Origin: Epibacterium ulvae | GTDB taxonomy: Bacteria > Pseudomonadota > Alphaproteobacteria > Rhodobacterales > Rhodobacteraceae | DNA length: 64,000 nt | Assembly (NCBI RefSeq): GCF_900102795.1 | Contig: NZ_FMWG01000007.1 | Coordinates: 1 to 64,000, forward strand | Direction: 5' to 3' | Shown: piece after piece, positions 53,590-62,660 of the stretch | Numbering within the stretch: position 1 is the first letter of the stretch | How the letters are laid out: the number at the start of each line of letters is the position of its first letter | Program-made: the position numbers and the translations under genes | Notes under the pieces: generated by a model | The model's database searches: none | What the model was told of the DNA's origin: nothing | What the model saw: the letters and a program-made list of their open reading frames with translations, nothing else

Positions 53590-54384
53590 TCAACCTCCCA
53601 TCACAGAGGTCAAACCTCCGTCGACAGTCAAAACATGCCCATTCACAAAACTTGACGCATCTGATGACAGGAAGATTGCTGCGCCCACAAGTTCTTCTAA
53701 CTGCCCCCAACGCGCAGCAGGGGTGCGCGCCATGAGCCAGGCTTCGTGATCGGGATCATCTTTGATCGCTTGTGTGAGTTCCGTTAGGAAATAGCCCGGA
53801 GCAATACCATTGATTTGGATATTATCCCCTGCCAGTTCATCGCACATCGACGCTGTCATCATGGCAGCCGCCGCTTTTGAGCCAGAATAAGCTACAGCCC
53901 CTTTCCGCCCAAGTTTTGAAAGCGCGGAACAGATGTTGATGATCTTCCCCGCTTTGCGCTTTTGCATGTGAACAGAGACGGCCCGGCTGGTTAAAAAGAG
54001 CCCTTCAGCGTTTGATCCCATGACAGTGCGGAACGCATCTGCTGAAATATCAGCCATGCGCCCACGCACATTGGTGCCCGCGTTGTTGATGAGAACATCA
54101 ATTGGACCCTCAGCTTCGATGGATGCAACCGCTGTTTCCAGAGCATTCGCATCGGAGACATCAAATGCCGCGATTTCAACAGCAATTCCTGCTTCTGCAA
54201 GCTTTGCCTTGGCTGACTCCAGTTTGTCTTGGTTACGGCCATTTAGGATCACATGCGCCCCCGCCGCGCCAAGCCCATGGGCCAGCGCAAAGCCAATCCC
54301 GCTCCCAGCCCCCGTTATCAAAACCCTTCGGCCGGTTACATCAAATAATTTCACGGGGTCGGTAAAAGAAAGTCCCACAAACAT
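53590..54384 (-). CDS. Short-chain dehydrogenase/reductase (gluconate 5-dehydrogenase-like)
   Basis: The 264-residue classical SDR has TGAGSGIG (about 19-26), NNAG, the catalytic S...Y-x3-K (CSALSKLGRKGAVAYSGSK) and a C-terminal GHVLTVDGG. Best overall resemblance is to gluconate 5-dehydrogenase/IdnO-type enzymes, but SDR names are unreliable. It lies between the ProXWV operon and gldA on the same strand, and might oxidise the hydroxyl of the imported substrate. Confidence 0.8.
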   Translation of the reverse strand: MFVGLSFTDPVKLFDVTGRRVLITGAGSGIGFALAHGLGAAGAHVILNGRNQDKLESAKAKLAEAGIAVEIAAFDVSDANALETAVASIEAEGPIDVLINNAGTNVRGRMADISADAFRTVMGSNAEGLFLTSRAVSVHMQKRKAGKIINICSALSKLGRKGAVAYSGSKAAAAMMTASMCDELAGDNIQINGIAPGYFLTELTQAIKDDPDHEAWLMARTPAARWGQLEELVGAAIFLSSDASSFVNGHVLTVDGGLTSVMGG

Positions 54385-54417
54385 ATTCCATTATTTAGAG
54401 AGAAGCTTGATTGCTCG

Positions 54418-55995
54418 TTATTTTTTGCCAGAAAACGCCCCCTGCACGATCCGATCAATCGTTATGGCGCAAAAGAGGATCGCAAATCCACCCAGTAGAC
54501 CTGGACCTTTGGCGGCATATTGCAGAGCTTCGAGGATGGATTTTCCGAGACCACCACCGCCGATGAGCGAGATTATCACCACCATGGACAAACACATCAG
54601 GATGGTTTGGTTCACCCCAGCCATGATCGACGGGAGAGCCAGAGGGATTTCAACGTCTTTCAACAACTGGCGCTTATTTGCGCCGAAGGCTTCCGCCGCC
54701 TCTTTGATGTTCTCCGGCACACCGCGTATTCCGAGAGCGGTAAGACGGATGACTGGCGGCATGCCGAAGATAATTGTTGCAAGGATGCCCGGCGGGTTAC
54801 CAGTGCCGAAGAATGCAATGATTGGGATCAGGTAAACAAAGGCAGGTAGCGTCTGCATCAAATCCAAGATCGGTTCTGAAAAGGCGTAGGCGCGTGGTGA
54901 CTTACCAAACCAGATGCCCAAAGGAATGCCAAAGAGAACGCAGATCACCACTGCTGCGCCAACCAGTGCGACGGTTTCCATGCTGACTTCCCAAAAGCCC
55001 AGCAGAGCAAGGTAGGTCATCGCGGCGACCACAAAGATTGCCACACGTGGCCCCGCTGCACGCCATGCCGCCACGACGATGACCAACATAACAACGGGCC
55101 AAGGGGTGCCCACTAATCCAGTTGTCAGGACATCAAGAACCCAGCGCACGGCTGCCACGATTGAATCAAAAGCTCCAGACCAAGTCGAGGCAGCAGTATC
55201 GATCTGAGCCTCTAGAAACGTTGCAATACTTGAGTAAAGAGAACGGTCCGCCGGAAATTCATCCATCGCGCCTTGCGGGAACAAGCCAAGACTATCGATC
55301 AACGTGGGCAACGTGAAATGGATAACCGTCAGCGGCACTACCAAGACAAGCAGCGTTACACCAAGAACCGCGTTTCGAGGTTTGATCCCACTTTCGGTTT
55401 TCGCCGGTCGAACCCGCCAATCTTCATATTGATGTTCATAGATGTTGTTCGCAAAGAAACCTTGCCAGAGCCTGATCAAAATCAAGAAGATCAAACCTGT
55501 CAACAGGATCGTCGTGCTTTCGGCAGCAGCCGCAGCAGCCAAACCTTGGCTGCGTTCTGCCGCATTTGTCATGTTTTCCGCGAGTTTTTCAAAACGTGCG
55601 GCGTCTCCACCATTGGTAGCGGCTTCAATAGCGCGCTGACGAAATCCTTCGGCGCGTGCCAACTGGCTTTCTGCCTGCCGCAACATGTCACCACCAAGCT
55701 CACCCCAGGCACCGCGGCCTATCTGAACCCATGCCAAGATTTCCAGTAACAGACCGGACCAAAAGAGTCCCCAGATGCCTCGTGTTGCAGACCAGATCGG
55801 CCCCAGTAGAGCAGCCGCCGTGTTGAAAGTACGTGGGAACCAGCCAGTTGCCTCGTGAACCTTGGCAAAACTGCGGATGTAGTATTCAGGGTTACTTCCG
55901 ACAAATTCAGAAATCGAGGCATTGAGTTCCTCATGATCGGTTTGAATGTCGCTCGCCGCAACAACCTTTGTTTCGGGTTTCACTGCGTCCAACAT
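54418..55995 (-). CDS. proW: Glycine betaine/proline-type ABC permease with N-terminal extension
   Basis: The C-terminal part (about 290-525) is the ProW/OpuAB permease with the EAA loop EAFGANKRQLLKDVEIPLALP. Typical ProW is about 350 residues. The extra N-terminus has a membrane helix, an alanine-rich helix likely to be a coiled coil (about 105-165) and another helix before the usual start. Its start overlaps the ATPase stop (TAATG), so the genes are coupled. The substrate is probably a quaternary amine or related zwitterion. Confidence 0.87.
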   Translation of the reverse strand: MLDAVKPETKVVAASDIQTDHEELNASISEFVGSNPEYYIRSFAKVHEATGWFPRTFNTAAALLGPIWSATRGIWGLFWSGLLLEILAWVQIGRGAWGELGGDMLRQAESQLARAEGFRQRAIEAATNGGDAARFEKLAENMTNAAERSQGLAAAAAAESTTILLTGLIFLILIRLWQGFFANNIYEHQYEDWRVRPAKTESGIKPRNAVLGVTLLVLVVPLTVIHFTLPTLIDSLGLFPQGAMDEFPADRSLYSSIATFLEAQIDTAASTWSGAFDSIVAAVRWVLDVLTTGLVGTPWPVVMLVIVVAAWRAAGPRVAIFVVAAMTYLALLGFWEVSMETVALVGAAVVICVLFGIPLGIWFGKSPRAYAFSEPILDLMQTLPAFVYLIPIIAFFGTGNPPGILATIIFGMPPVIRLTALGIRGVPENIKEAAEAFGANKRQLLKDVEIPLALPSIMAGVNQTILMCLSMVVIISLIGGGGLGKSILEALQYAAKGPGLLGGFAILFCAITIDRIVQGAFSGKK

Positions 55996-57029
55996 TATTC
56001 TGCGCTCCCCTGAATGCCTTTAAGCAGGCGCGATTTACTAATGACGCCGACATCCTGTCCGTCGTTCTGAATGACGATTGGCAAATTAGTGTCGACAGAA
56101 AGGCTAATGAGATGGTCCAGATCATCGTCGGTTCTGGCTCTTTTGGCGCCATCAGTGCTGCCATCAAACTCTGCAAGCGACGTCATGATATTATGCGCCT
56201 GCACCAGTTTCAGTTTGGAGATACCTTGAGCAAACTCACGCACGTAATCGTCAACCGGGTTGGCAACAATCTCATGCGGAGTACCGATCTGGACAACCAC
56301 GCCGTCTTTCATGATCGCAATACGATCCCCGATGCGAATAGCCTCATCAAGATCGTGCGTAATAAACAGTGTTGTCTTTTTCAGCTGCGCAACAAGCGCT
56401 TTAAATTGATCTTGAAGCTGCAGTCGAATAAGCGGATCCAGTGCCGAAAATGGCTCGTCCATCAACAGCACCTCTGGATCAGCTGCCAATGCGCGCGCAA
56501 TCCCCACGCGCTGCTGCATACCGCCAGAAAGCTCGCGTGGAAGACGATCCTTGTAACCAGTCAAATTCACAAGCCCCAGAGCATGGTCAGAAATCGCCCA
56601 GCGGCGTGACTTAGGAATTTGCCGGATTTCCAGAGGGTATGCCACGTTGTCCCGCACTGATTTATGCGGGAGCAGCGCCATGTGCTGGAACACCATTCCA
56701 ATCTGTTCGGCGCGCATCCGACGCAGCTCTGACGCGGTCATCGCATTGACGTTTTGCCCCAAGACTTCGATCTCTCCGGCAGTCGGTTCGATCAAACGAT
56801 TGATATGGCGCACAAGGGTGGATTTGCCTGATCCGGACAGGCCCATAATGCAAAAAATCTCCCCACGATTGACGGAGAAAGTGGCGTCTTGAACGCCCAC
56901 GACGCATTGAAACTCTTCTAACACCTCAGGCTTTGTTAGGCCGCGCGCATGGATTGCCTTCATGGCTTCGTCACTGCGCTGTCCGAAGACCTTCCAGACA
57001 TTACGTAATTCCACGACGGTTTCGCTCAT
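55995..57029 (-). CDS. proV: Glycine betaine/proline-type ABC ATPase
   Basis: The 344-residue protein has Walker A GLSGSGKST, signature LSGGMQQRVGIARALA and Walker B VLLMDEPFSALD. ProV's C-terminal regulatory domain is short here (about 280-344), with only a partial CBS-like segment, so osmotic gating may be reduced. This fits a catabolic rather than an osmoprotective role. Confidence 0.9.
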   Translation of the reverse strand: MSETVVELRNVWKVFGQRSDEAMKAIHARGLTKPEVLEEFQCVVGVQDATFSVNRGEIFCIMGLSGSGKSTLVRHINRLIEPTAGEIEVLGQNVNAMTASELRRMRAEQIGMVFQHMALLPHKSVRDNVAYPLEIRQIPKSRRWAISDHALGLVNLTGYKDRLPRELSGGMQQRVGIARALAADPEVLLMDEPFSALDPLIRLQLQDQFKALVAQLKKTTLFITHDLDEAIRIGDRIAIMKDGVVVQIGTPHEIVANPVDDYVREFAQGISKLKLVQAHNIMTSLAEFDGSTDGAKRARTDDDLDHLISLSVDTNLPIVIQNDGQDVGVISKSRLLKGIQGSAE

Positions 57030-57076
57030 CGCGTTTCTCCCAAGGTGTCGTCTTTATGAAAAACTGAATGAAAACT

Positions 57077-57102
57077 CAGAGCCGCCCGATCGGACGGCCC
57101 TG
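57077..57102 (-). terminator. Hairpin downstream of proX
   Basis: Near-perfect 13-bp arms around CCGATCGG (CAGAGCCG...CGGCCCTG, two mismatches) lie 9 bases after the proX stop. It occupies the same place as hairpins after the other binding-protein genes. Confidence 0.5.
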
Positions 57103-57110
57103 AAGTGGAA

Positions 57111-58067
57111 TCAGTTGGCGAGCCAATCCAAAACGCGCTCTTCGTTCGCCGCGACCCAAGATTTTGCAAAGTCAGCAGGCTCGATGCCTTTGATCGCAAT
57201 CTCATAGGTCATTGCGGAAACCGTATCAGGATCTAGGTCAACGCCCTTTAGCAAGCCCGCAACAGCAGGATAGCTCTCTTCAAGCGAAGCGGAGAAATAA
57301 GGATACAGATAAGCCGATGGCCAGTGTACATCCGCCGATGATACTTCCAGCCAGTTAGGATCGTCTGTTGGCTGAGTGACATTCCAGCGCTCAGGATCAT
57401 GTGGCGGCTCTTCCAGTGGCGTTACGTCATAGAGGGTCCACATGTAATGAGGGGTGTAGCAGACCCCGATCCAACCTTTGCCGGATTCAACCGCCGCATC
57501 CAGATTGGCGTAGGCCAGCGTGTCGTCCAGTTCCTGCAGTTCAAGTGTTTCGGCGTAACCGTAAGACTGCGCGCGAATGCGTTCAATATTGGTAGAAGCC
57601 CAGCCTGTTGCACCAATCCAGATCTCACCTTTGCCGTCACCATCATTGTCAAACAGCGCAGCCACTGAAGGGTCGGTCAAATCATCTATGGAGGTAATGC
57701 CGTTTTCTTCGGCAAACTTAGTGGGCACACACATTGCTGTGAAGGCTTCAACGCCATCACCGCCACCACGAATGACAGACTTCTTACCTTCCACATAGGT
57801 GTCATGAAGGTTTTGCTGGTTCGGCATCCAGACTTCGGGGTGGATATGCATAGAGCCCGTATCCATAGCCTCGAAAATGATGGGGTTGGTGCCGTTCTGG
57901 ATTTCGACCTCCAGGCCCAAGTTATCCTCGATCACGACTTTCAGAATGTTGCCAACAGCATTCACCGACGGCCAACTGGGAAGACCGATAACGATGTCCG
58001 CCGCCATCGCGTTAGACGCAACACCCAGTGCAACTGTCGTCGATAGGCAGAGTGCTTTGAATTTCAT
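57111..58067 (-). CDS. proX: Glycine betaine-type periplasmic binding protein
   Basis: The 318-residue OpuAC-family protein has a signal peptide ending ASNAMA (about residue 22). ATG 58067 has GGAG upstream; 5 more residues upstream are less likely. The binding residues typical for quaternary ammonium ligands (Trp/Tyr cage) cannot be assigned by eye, although several Trp residues occur. It is the first gene of the importer operon, controlled by a site at 58095-58121. Confidence 0.9.
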   Translation of the reverse strand: MKFKALCLSTTVALGVASNAMAADIVIGLPSWPSVNAVGNILKVVIEDNLGLEVEIQNGTNPIIFEAMDTGSMHIHPEVWMPNQQNLHDTYVEGKKSVIRGGGDGVEAFTAMCVPTKFAEENGITSIDDLTDPSVAALFDNDGDGKGEIWIGATGWASTNIERIRAQSYGYAETLELQELDDTLAYANLDAAVESGKGWIGVCYTPHYMWTLYDVTPLEEPPHDPERWNVTQPTDDPNWLEVSSADVHWPSAYLYPYFSASLEESYPAVAGLLKGVDLDPDTVSAMTYEIAIKGIEPADFAKSWVAANEERVLDWLAN

Positions 58068-58094
58068 TTTACAGTTCTCCATCTCTGTTGCTTT

Positions 58095-58121
58095 TCATTT
58101 TATGATTTTTATTTTTCACAT
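58095..58121. promoter_or_regulatory. Putative second-IclR operator upstream of proX
   Basis: On the minus strand it reads TGTGAAAAATAAAAATCAT followed by AAAATGA. Compared with the site at 59154-59180 it shares TGTGAAA-A-AAAA-TCA and the ATGA tail, 20 of 27 bases by eye. This suggests one regulator for both promoters. Confidence 0.5.
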
Positions 58122-58175
58122 TATACAACAAAGCGGGGCGCATTCTGATTGTCAATAGATTTGCGCTTGGGCAAG

Positions 58176-58204
58176 AAAAAAGGGTCTGCGTTCAGCACAG
58201 ACCC
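58176..58204 (-). terminator. Rho-independent terminator after the second IclR gene
   Basis: Minus-strand arms GGGTCTG / CAGACCC with a 9-base loop are followed by a TTTTTT run, 36 bases after the iclR stop. Confidence 0.75.
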
Positions 58205-58239
58205 ACATCAAATTATGATGAATTTTTGACCTATTTAAA

Positions 58240-59007
58240 TCAGCTTAACAATCGCCCGAACCGAGCAGATATCTCAGCCGCGGCATCCATTAACTTTGGA
58301 GCAAGGGCAACAAGCCCCTCCGCTGAGACGTAATGCGTTGGCGACCAAAGGCTAATAGCCGCCAGAATCCGGTCATCATAGTCAAGTATTGGCGCTGCAA
58401 TACCGCGAATCTGCCAAAATTCCTCACGGTTGGAAAAGGCATAGCCCTGCTTGCGAACAACGCCCACCTCATCGCGCAGAGCATCCTCATCGGTGATTGT
58501 GCTCTCGGTAAACTTTTCAAGTTTCGCCGCCTCGTAATACGCAGCCTGCTCAGTGTCGGTCATATAGGCGAGAAAAACTTTACCGGCAGCGGTACAGTGC
58601 AGCTCTGATTGCCCACCAACCTTAATAGCAAATTTATAAGGCTTTGGGATATGCGTACGAATAAAGGTTATATTCGCGTCACTTAAAACGGAAACCGCTA
58701 CATTGAAACCAGTCGCGCCACTCAATGACGCCAGATCCTGATCCTCTATCAAGTTAAGATCTGTCTTTTGCCAGGCCGCGCGCGCCCAACTGATCAGCTT
58801 AGGCCCCACTGAATAAAGCTTTTCGCGTTCATCAAATTGCACAAGACCCTGACCGACCAAAATCGACAAGATGCGGTAAACAGAACTTTTACTCAGACCG
58901 CTAGCCTTCATGATTTCCAATTGATTCATTTTGTTGGGCGCCTGCGCAAGCAAATCAACAACGCGCACACTCTTCTCAACAATTGAACTTTGAACGTCCC
59001 TTACCAT
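58240..59007 (-). CDS. Second IclR-family transcriptional regulator
   Basis: The 255-residue protein has an N-terminal winged helix (MNQLEIMKASGLSKSSVYRI) and an IclR effector domain (ELHCTAAGKVFLAYM). The start is set at MVRDVQSS because the longer frame would add an untypical leader. It lies between proX and a divergent FAD oxidoreductase, and the shared motifs at 58095 and 59154 suggest control of both. It is related to, but distinct from, the IclR at 17.4 kb. Confidence 0.88.
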   Translation of the reverse strand: MVRDVQSSIVEKSVRVVDLLAQAPNKMNQLEIMKASGLSKSSVYRILSILVGQGLVQFDEREKLYSVGPKLISWARAAWQKTDLNLIEDQDLASLSGATGFNVAVSVLSDANITFIRTHIPKPYKFAIKVGGQSELHCTAAGKVFLAYMTDTEQAAYYEAAKLEKFTESTITDEDALRDEVGVVRKQGYAFSNREEFWQIRGIAAPILDYDDRILAAISLWSPTHYVSAEGLVALAPKLMDAAAEISARFGRLLS

Positions 59008-59153
59008 GCCACTCTCCACCTCTTGCCCAACCGCGTTATGCCCGAGCGCACACCAACGCAAGAGCACCGCGCCAACACAAGGTACACCTCACCCACCCAT
59101 TACCCAAGCAAAGATAAGAATTGACAGAAAATCCACCTCGCAGATAGAACACA

Positions 59154-59180
59154 TTGTGAAATACAAAATTCACATTATGA
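59154..59180. promoter_or_regulatory. Putative second-IclR operator upstream of the DMGDH-like gene
   Basis: A dyad GTGAA-N8-TTCAC is contained in the stretch and ends 17 bases before the FAD gene start, so bound regulator would block initiation. Its partner site lies before proX. Confidence 0.55.
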
Positions 59181-59197
59181 TATTTTAAGGTGAAAAG

Positions 59198-60439
59198 ATG
59201 TCTCAGAACTATCAAGCCGTTGTTATCGGCGGGGGAATTGTTGGTTGCAGCGTCCTGTATGGCCTGGCCGAGCGCGGAGTCACCGACACACTGCTCATCG
59301 AAAAGAATGAGCTGACGGCCGGTTCGACCTGGCACGCAGCCGGTAACTGCACTCACTTTGGACATGATGCAGAGATCACCCAGCTCTATATCAATTCGCT
59401 GAAAACCTATGAACGCGCACAGGCGGATTCCGGTCAAAACGTTGGATTTCATAAAACCGGCAGCTTGCGCCTAGCCAGCAAACCAGAGGAACTGGCAGCT
59501 TATCAATCCCTCGTGCCGATGTATGAACAATTGGGCATTCCCTATTCGATCGTAGACCCAGAACAAATTAAGAAGTTGCATCCGTTCATAAATGTCGAGG
59601 GCGTTCTGGGCGCAGCGCATACTCCGGATGATGGACACGTAGATCCCACCGGCGCAACCCACGCTTTAGCAGCTTCTGCGCGATCACGCGGTGCAAAAAT
59701 CCTTCGCCAGCACCCTGTTGATGCGATCGAACAATTGGCAGATGGTAGTTGGAAGGTCTTGGCAAAGGGCCAAGAGTTCACAACAGAAATTCTGATTGTC
59801 GCCACAAGCTTCTGGGCGCGCGAAATGCTATTACCCTTGGGGATAGACATGCCGCTTTATGCGTTGGAGCACCACGAGATCGTGACTGACGCACATGAAA
59901 GTGTAAAAAGGCTCGGATGGGAACTCCCAACCGTCCGTGATCCGATCATCCCCGGCAATGTCCGTCAGGAAGGCAACGGCTTTTTGATTGGTATCTACGA
60001 ACCGCAGCCAAAATCGTGGAACACTGAAGGTATTCCACCTGAGTTTGGTCAAGAATTGTTGGCACCCGATCTAGAGCGATTAATGGACAACCTTGAAACA
60101 GCCATGTGGCGTTTCCCTGTCTTGGCGGAAGTCGGAGTTAAGGTCGCGAACAATGGACCTCTTTGTTACGCACCAGATGGAATGCCGGTGCTCGGCCCGA
60201 TCTCCAGCCACCCGGGGCTTTGGATGGCTTCAGGTTTCCACGTTGGTATTGGCACAGGTGGTGGCGCAGGTCAGTTCCTTAGTGACTGGATCGTCAACGG
60301 CACGCCTCCATATGCGCTGCACTCCGTACATCCTGATCGTTTTGCCAATCCCATGTCACGCGAGGACGCCGTGCGGCAGTGTTTAAGCCACTACGCCGCA
60401 GGCTACGCCACACCAAAGAACGATCTGGAAGTCGCCTGA
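59198..60439 (+). CDS. FAD-dependent oxidoreductase of the dimethylglycine/sarcosine dehydrogenase type, lacking the folate domain
   Basis: The 413-residue DAO-family protein has GGGIVG (11-16), and STWHAAG with H46 at the position of the covalent-FAD histidine of dimethylglycine dehydrogenase. The C-terminal FAD contact is GFHVGIGTGGGAGQF. DMGDH proteins carry a GcvT-like folate domain of about 400 more residues; it is absent here, so formaldehyde may be released or a different amine oxidised. AAGGTGA precedes the ATG. DhaK follows 34 bases after the stop. Confidence 0.88.
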   Translation: MSQNYQAVVIGGGIVGCSVLYGLAERGVTDTLLIEKNELTAGSTWHAAGNCTHFGHDAEITQLYINSLKTYERAQADSGQNVGFHKTGSLRLASKPEELAAYQSLVPMYEQLGIPYSIVDPEQIKKLHPFINVEGVLGAAHTPDDGHVDPTGATHALAASARSRGAKILRQHPVDAIEQLADGSWKVLAKGQEFTTEILIVATSFWAREMLLPLGIDMPLYALEHHEIVTDAHESVKRLGWELPTVRDPIIPGNVRQEGNGFLIGIYEPQPKSWNTEGIPPEFGQELLAPDLERLMDNLETAMWRFPVLAEVGVKVANNGPLCYAPDGMPVLGPISSHPGLWMASGFHVGIGTGGGAGQFLSDWIVNGTPPYALHSVHPDRFANPMSREDAVRQCLSHYAAGYATPKNDLEVA

Positions 60440-60473
60440 ACGCCGTCAGATCAAACAATCATTTGGAGCTGCA

Positions 60474-61469
60474 ATGAAAAAACTCATCAATAAACCCGAA
60501 AACTATGTCGACGAAGTCTTGCAAGGAATGGCTGCGGCTCACCCTGAGACCTATGCAATAGGCGGAGCGACAGGGCGTATGCTTCATCGTCCGCAGCCTG
60601 TGGCGCAGAAAGTTGGAGTCGTCTCCGGCGGCGGTTTTGGCCACATACCAGTGTTTGGTGGCTATATCGGCGATGGCTTGCTTGACGCTTGCGCTATTGG
60701 GGATGTTTTCGCCTCGCCTGATATGAATCCGATGCTTGAAAGCATCCAATTTGCCAGCACCGGCAAAGGCGTTCTGTGTATCGTTGGCAATTACGGCGGC
60801 GACCGGATGAACTTCGACATGGCCTGTGAAATGGCGGCAATGGAGGACATTACTGCTGTTAAGGTCGTTGTGGCTGATGATGTTGCAGCAGCACCACCGG
60901 AAGAATCTGAAAAGCGTCGGGGTGTTGCCGGGTTCGTTTATGTCACCAAGATCGCCGGTGCAGCGGCGGCGGCAGGGTATGACCTTATCCAAACGCAGAA
61001 CGTAGCACAAAAGGCTGCTGACAACATCCGCTCAATAGGCGTTGCCTTGACGTCCTGTACGGTTCCGCAGGCCGGTAAGCCGACTTTCGACATTGCAGAT
61101 GACGAGATTGAGATCGGCATGGGCATTCACGGTGAACCGGGCGTTGGACGCTCCAAGCTCACATCTGTGGATACCATTGCGGATCAAATGATCGACCGCC
61201 TTCTCACGGACAAACCCGTTAACTCTGGAGATCGCGTGGCAATTCTGGTCAATGGCCTCGGAGCGACTCCGGTTGAGGAACTTTACCTAATGATGCGCCG
61301 TGCAAAGGCCCGCCTTGCTGATCTCGGTGCAGAACTGGCGCATATTCGCGTTGGAAACTACGCAACATCGATGGAAATGGCAGGCGCATCCATCACTTTG
61401 ATGCATCTTGATGACGAATTGGAATGCCTGCTTAACGCCGGTGCCGATTGTCCCTTCTGGAGAAACTAA
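60474..61469 (+). CDS. dhaK: Dihydroxyacetone kinase-type subunit K, second copy
   Basis: The 331-residue protein is colinear with the 16-17 kb copy: H57 (GGGFGHIP), D110 (NYGGDRMNF) and H219 (GMGIHGEPG) are conserved. The two copies differ at many surface positions, so they may have different ketose preferences. It follows the FAD oxidoreductase in one operon with dhaL. Confidence 0.92.
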   Translation: MKKLINKPENYVDEVLQGMAAAHPETYAIGGATGRMLHRPQPVAQKVGVVSGGGFGHIPVFGGYIGDGLLDACAIGDVFASPDMNPMLESIQFASTGKGVLCIVGNYGGDRMNFDMACEMAAMEDITAVKVVVADDVAAAPPEESEKRRGVAGFVYVTKIAGAAAAAGYDLIQTQNVAQKAADNIRSIGVALTSCTVPQAGKPTFDIADDEIEIGMGIHGEPGVGRSKLTSVDTIADQMIDRLLTDKPVNSGDRVAILVNGLGATPVEELYLMMRRAKARLADLGAELAHIRVGNYATSMEMAGASITLMHLDDELECLLNAGADCPFWRN

Positions 61470-61470
61470 A

Positions 61471-62076
61471 ATGGCTTTCACCACAGAGAATTTACGTACG
61501 AGTATTGTCCGCATCAAAGACCGTATTGGCCCGATTGGCGATGAAATGAACGCATTAGACGGCCGTTTGGGCGACGGAGACCTTGGCGTGACACTGGTCA
61601 ATGGGTTTCGCAACATGTCTGAGGCGACGGAAGCAATGCCGGAAGACCTTGGCATGGCACTATTCCATGCAGCCAAGGCAATGACAGCCGTGTCAGGGTC
61701 CAGCTTTGGAACACTAATGGCGACAGCATTGATGGCTGCGGGGAAGAACGTGAAGGGTCAGAAAGAGGTAGAATGGGTAGAAGTCGCCCAACTTTTACAA
61801 TCAGCGCAAGACGCTATGATCGCACGTGGTGGTGCTAAACTCGGCGACAAAACAGTACTTGACTCATTGGCTGCGATCATCGCTGAAGTGCGCGATGAAG
61901 ACTCTCCCGACGCTCTTTTAAACAAAGCAGCAAGTGCGGCCCGGGAGGCCCGAGATTCATTCAAGGACAAACCCAACAAGATTGGGCGCGCCAGAGTTTA
62001 TGCCGATAAATCAATTGGCCTTGAGGATCCCGGAATGGCTGCCATCGTCCGGCTGCTCGAGGCATTGCATCCGTAA
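61471..62076 (+). CDS. dhaL: Dihydroxyacetone kinase-type subunit L, second copy
   Basis: The 201-residue DAK2-domain protein has D30, D35 and D37 in DGRLGDGDLGVT and GSSFGTLMA. The ATG lies one base after the dhaK stop; an in-frame start inside dhaK is rejected because the family start matches MAFTTENL. No dhaM is nearby. It closes the FAD-dhaK-dhaL operon. Confidence 0.9.
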   Translation: MAFTTENLRTSIVRIKDRIGPIGDEMNALDGRLGDGDLGVTLVNGFRNMSEATEAMPEDLGMALFHAAKAMTAVSGSSFGTLMATALMAAGKNVKGQKEVEWVEVAQLLQSAQDAMIARGGAKLGDKTVLDSLAAIIAEVRDEDSPDALLNKAASAAREARDSFKDKPNKIGRARVYADKSIGLEDPGMAAIVRLLEALHP

Positions 62077-62102
62077 TCGAGAATTTGCAATTCCCAAAAT
62101 TT

Positions 62103-62132
62103 GCGGTGCGCACACAACGCGCCGCTTTTTTT
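62103..62132 (+). terminator. Rho-independent terminator of the FAD-dhaK-dhaL operon
   Basis: The stem GCGGTGCG / CGCGCCGC (one mismatch) is followed by seven T, 26 bases after the dhaL stop. Confidence 0.75.
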
Positions 62133-62519
62133 GAGTAGCTTGCTCACTATGCATATGAATTTCTTACTAACCCTCGCTCCATGACGGATACGATGGAATA
62201 GAAATTCTCGGTGTTCAGAAATTCAATTTGTCACGCACAGTTCTAATCAGGAGATCTTCTGTTTTCGCACGGTAGCACATAGCAGTAATACGGGCGGTGC
62301 TTGCAGCATCGGAACAAGGCACTGAGCGTCTGACATAGCCGTTTTTACTACGTTCAGCTTTCCGCAAAAGCAATATTCAGCCTATGCATCCATGGTAAAA
62401 GTGGGCTCAAACCGGCGTTGCGGCTATTAAACAGCCGCGGCTGCCTCAAAGCGAACCGGGTGAGCCAAAATGCTTTAGTTCCGGCATATTTCCGCAAGGA
62501 GAGGCAATTTTGGACTTTT

Positions 62520-62660
62520 GCGGCGCGCCTCCCAGTATCCCAATCGTCACACCGATCTGGCACCCCCCCGGCAATCGTTGCGCCTTGTCCTTACAAAACC
62601 TCCACCTGCCGAAGCTTTGATACACTCTCTTCGGGCTTTTCTCCTTTCCCAGCAATCGCT
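62520..62660 (-). mobile_element. Remnant of IS3-family OrfA (IS407-like)
   Basis: The minus strand reads KPEESVSKLRQVEVL, stop, GQGATIAGG and, after a frameshift, QIGVTIG. This matches the OrfA start KPEEIVxKLRQVxVLxxQG of one IS3 branch. The rest is unrecognisable. It differs from the IS3 element at position 1. Confidence 0.55.
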
